A DNA stretch of 16,029 nt, from contig JAEZBU010000171.1 in the NCBI GenBank assembly GCA_023426855.1, positions 1 through 16,029 on the forward strand, in the 5' to 3' direction. The position numbers and the translations under genes are program-made. Source of the stretch: Pseudomonadota bacterium. GTDB lineage: Bacteria; Pseudomonadota; Alphaproteobacteria; Rhizobiales; Hyphomicrobiaceae. This document shows, in pieces, positions 14,525-16,029 of the stretch (position 1 is the first letter of the stretch; every line of letters starts with the position of its first letter). The notes under the pieces are model-generated. The model ran no database searches, had not been told where the DNA came from, and saw only the letters and a program-made list of their open reading frames with translations.

Positions 14525-15481
14525 TCACGCACTTCCGATCGCCACACCGGCAGCGAACACAATGAGCCCACCAACCACCACCTCGAACGCTGCCTGCAGG
14601 AACTTCGTATCCATGTAGCGCGCCCGGATCCAGGCGATGACCCAGAGCTCGATCATGACAACGAAGATCGCCACTGTCGTCGCCGTCCAGAAATCGGAGA
14701 TGAGGTAGGGCAGCGTATGGCCGACACCGCCGATGGTGGTCATGAGCCCGGTGATCGTGCCGCGGATCCATGGCCGCCCCCGGCCTGTCATCGATCCGTC
14801 GTCGGACAAGGCTTCTGCAAAACCCATCGAGATGCCCGCGCCCACCGATGCGGCCATACCCACCAGAAAGGTTTCCCAAGTGCTGTGGGTGGCAAACGCC
14901 GCCGCAAACAACGGCGCCAGCGTTGAAACCGACCCATCCATGAGCCCGGCTAGGCCAGGCTGCACGACTTGCAGCACGAAAACACGGCGTTGCGCTTCGG
15001 TTTCCTGGGCCTGGGCATCTCCGTCGAGATGCGTTTCGCCGAGTTGCTGGGCGAGCGAAATATGGTCGCGCTCCGCTGCCGCCAGATCGCCAAGCAGCCG
15101 TCGCACCGACGCGTCTGTCGTCCGGGTCAGTGCCTGTTCATAGAACCGCCGCGTCTCGTACTCGATGGCCTCGGCCTGCGCGCGCACCTTGTCCAGCCCG
15201 AGCGGCTGAACCAGCCAGATCGGCTGATGCTTGACGAAACCTTTGACGTCCTGGCGCCGTATGAGCGGAATATGGTCTCCGAATTTGCTCTGAAACAAGT
15301 CGATCAGCCAGCGACGATGGACATTCTCCTCGTCCGCCATCTCCTTGAAAACTTTGGCGGAAGCGGGAAAGTTGTCGGACAGCGCATAGGCGTATTCGGC
15401 ATAGATACGGCCGTGCTCTTCCTCGAGCGATATCGCCAGGGCCAGGATTTCCTTTTCCGTCAGCTCCGCAAACGTTCGCAA
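14525..15481 (-). CDS. mbfA: Membrane-bound ferritin MbfA (rubrerythrin-VIT1 iron exporter)
   Basis: 318 residues with an N-terminal ferritin-like domain (about 1-165) and a C-terminal VIT1-type membrane domain (174-318). The di-iron helices carry EEEHGRIY (20-27), EENVH (E52, H55), EYE (E107, E109) and ERDH (E137, H140). The membrane part shows QPGLAGLMDGSVSTLAPLF, GISMGFAEALSDDG and GHTLPYLI. In Bradyrhizobium and Agrobacterium MbfA exports iron and protects against iron and peroxide stress under Irr control. Start: I choose TTG 15481 because GAGG (15490-15487) is 5 nt upstream, the protein then begins MRTFAELTEKE as relatives do, and the GTG at 15514 would lie upstream of the transcription start predicted from the promoter at 15517-15545. 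If GTG 15514 were used the protein would have 329 residues. Confidence 0.92.
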   Translation of the reverse strand: MRTFAELTEKEILALAISLEEEHGRIYAEYAYALSDNFPASAKVFKEMADEENVHRRWLIDLFQSKFGDHIPLIRRQDVKGFVKHQPIWLVQPLGLDKVRAQAEAIEYETRRFYEQALTRTTDASVRRLLGDLAAAERDHISLAQQLGETHLDGDAQAQETEAQRRVFVLQVVQPGLAGLMDGSVSTLAPLFAAAFATHSTWETFLVGMAASVGAGISMGFAEALSDDGSMTGRGRPWIRGTITGLMTTIGGVGHTLPYLISDFWTATTVAIFVVMIELWVIAWIRARYMDTKFLQAAFEVVVGGLIVFAAGVAIGSA

Positions 15482-15516
15482 AACGACCTCATGCCTCTCC
15501 AGATCACTCCCCACGC

Positions 15517-15545
15517 ATTTAATTAGAATAATTCTAAATATTCAA
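15517..15545 (-). promoter_or_regulatory. mbfA promoter with embedded Irr-type iron control element
   Basis: Minus strand: TTGAAT (15545-15540) as -35, 17-nt spacer, TTAAAT (15522-15517) as -10. The spacer contains a perfect inverted repeat TTAGAA-TTA-TTCTAA (15537-15523), extended to TTTAGAA on one side. It matches the iron control element bound by Irr in rhizobia (TTTAGAA, 3 nt, TTCTAAA). Bound Irr would block RNA polymerase, fitting repression of mbfA when iron is low. Confidence 0.75.
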
Positions 15546-15716
15546 GGCGAGATTTGCGGGTGACGGACGTGGCTGTGGAGAGACTTGGGATGGCTGAGGC
15601 GAGGCTTCGTGGGCGTGGCGGGCTCGGTAAACCAGGTGATGGCTAGGTCGGGAAGACCCGAGTTCACGATAGGGCGCGGACTAGTCGTAAGGACTGCACC
15701 CGTTCCAAATCGTGCC

Positions 15717-15734
15717 GAGGTCGGTCACGACCTC
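15717..15734. terminator. Hairpin downstream of the MFS gene
   Basis: GAGGTCG (15717-15723), loop GTCA, CGACCTC (15728-15734): a perfect 7-bp stem about 77 nt beyond the MFS stop codon on the minus strand. No T run follows directly, so a terminator role is uncertain. The rest of 15546-15810 shows no supported gene. Confidence 0.35.
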
Positions 15735-15810
15735 ATTGGCGCGCGGCACCGGGTACGGCATTGCTGCGATCCGAAAACTGCGCGCGCACCCGCGCCGAAC
15801 TGGAAAGCCC

Positions 15811-16029
15811 CTAAACCGCCGGCTGCGGCGCGGGTGGCGACTGCAGTATCGTCTCCTGCCCAGGGCTCGGATGCCGCGGCACCAGCAATGCCAGAAGCAG
15901 CGACGCCGTTGCGATCACCACGCCGAGCCAGAAGATGATCGACGGATTGCCCATGCCGAGCAGTCCGAACGTCACGGGAATGAACACCGCCGCGATGTGG
16001 TTGATGGTGAACGACACCGACGCCGTCGC
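15811..16029 (-). CDS. MFS transporter, C-terminal end (partial)
   Basis: The frame is open through the right edge of the window, so the start and most of the gene lie beyond it. The visible 72 residues hold the end of a major facilitator superfamily permease. A helix with FTINHIAAVFIPVTFGLLGM matches TM11, and PSIIFWLGVVIATASLLLALLVP matches TM12. A cytoplasmic tail RHPSPGQETILQSPPAPQPAV follows. The substrate cannot be told from this part. Gene order does not show a link to mbfA. Confidence 0.8.
   Translation of the reverse strand, partial: ATASVSFTINHIAAVFIPVTFGLLGMGNPSIIFWLGVVIATASLLLALLVPRHPSPGQETILQSPPAPQPAV

Noticed and set aside
15585..15938. Plus-strand frame of 117 codons at the right end
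   Set aside because: Its second half is antisense to the MFS transporter end, and its first half shows no motif or binding site.

Overview
The window looks like a chromosomal segment of a GC-rich alphaproteobacterium of the Rhizobiales/Hyphomicrobiales type. This is inferred from the gene families: GapR (DUF2312), DUF1244, DUF1036 next to pyruvate kinase, a zinc-free type bL36, MOFRL glycerate 2-kinase, an Mrp-DUF971 fusion, and a membrane-bound ferritin MbfA behind an Irr-type iron control element. I see no phage, transposase, CRISPR array, rRNA or tRNA.

Layout. 1-382 has no gene but opens with a dispersed palindromic repeat. 383-1945 (+) is an exported DUF882/YcbK-like M15 peptidase. 2050-2334 (-) is gapR. 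2594-3778 (-) joins an N-formylglutamate amidohydrolase and a DUF1244 domain in one reading frame. 3901-5208 (+) is a glycerate 2-kinase. 5257-7220 (+) is a DUF1036 exported protein overlapping pyruvate kinase, followed by a clear intrinsic terminator. A second copy of the repeat (7510-7652) ends exactly at the stop codon of an exported TPR protein (7652-8347, -). Next come rpmJ (8464-8589, -), then a HAD hydrolase and a CinA-like protein (8849-10078, +). On the minus strand, mobA, mobB and an exported subtilase-like protein that has lost its catalytic residues form one tight unit (10100-12041). Divergent from mobA is the three-domain Mrp protein (12245-13780, +). An XRE regulator (13811-14365, -) and mbfA (14525-15481, -) follow, and the 3' end of an MFS transporter gene (-) runs off the right edge.

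How the genes work together. Glycerate 2-kinase makes 2-phosphoglycerate, two steps above pyruvate kinase, so this part is lower glycolysis or C2/C3 acid assimilation. MobA and MobB finish molybdenum cofactor. Mrp carries Fe-S clusters, and MbfA stores and exports iron, so the right half is metal-cofactor biology. The most unusual items are the pseudo-subtilase locked into the mob operon, the repeat pair whose two hairpins carry complementary loops, the amidohydrolase-DUF1244 fusion, the HCF101-like Mrp architecture, and the iron-control dyad that fills the spacer of the mbfA promoter.
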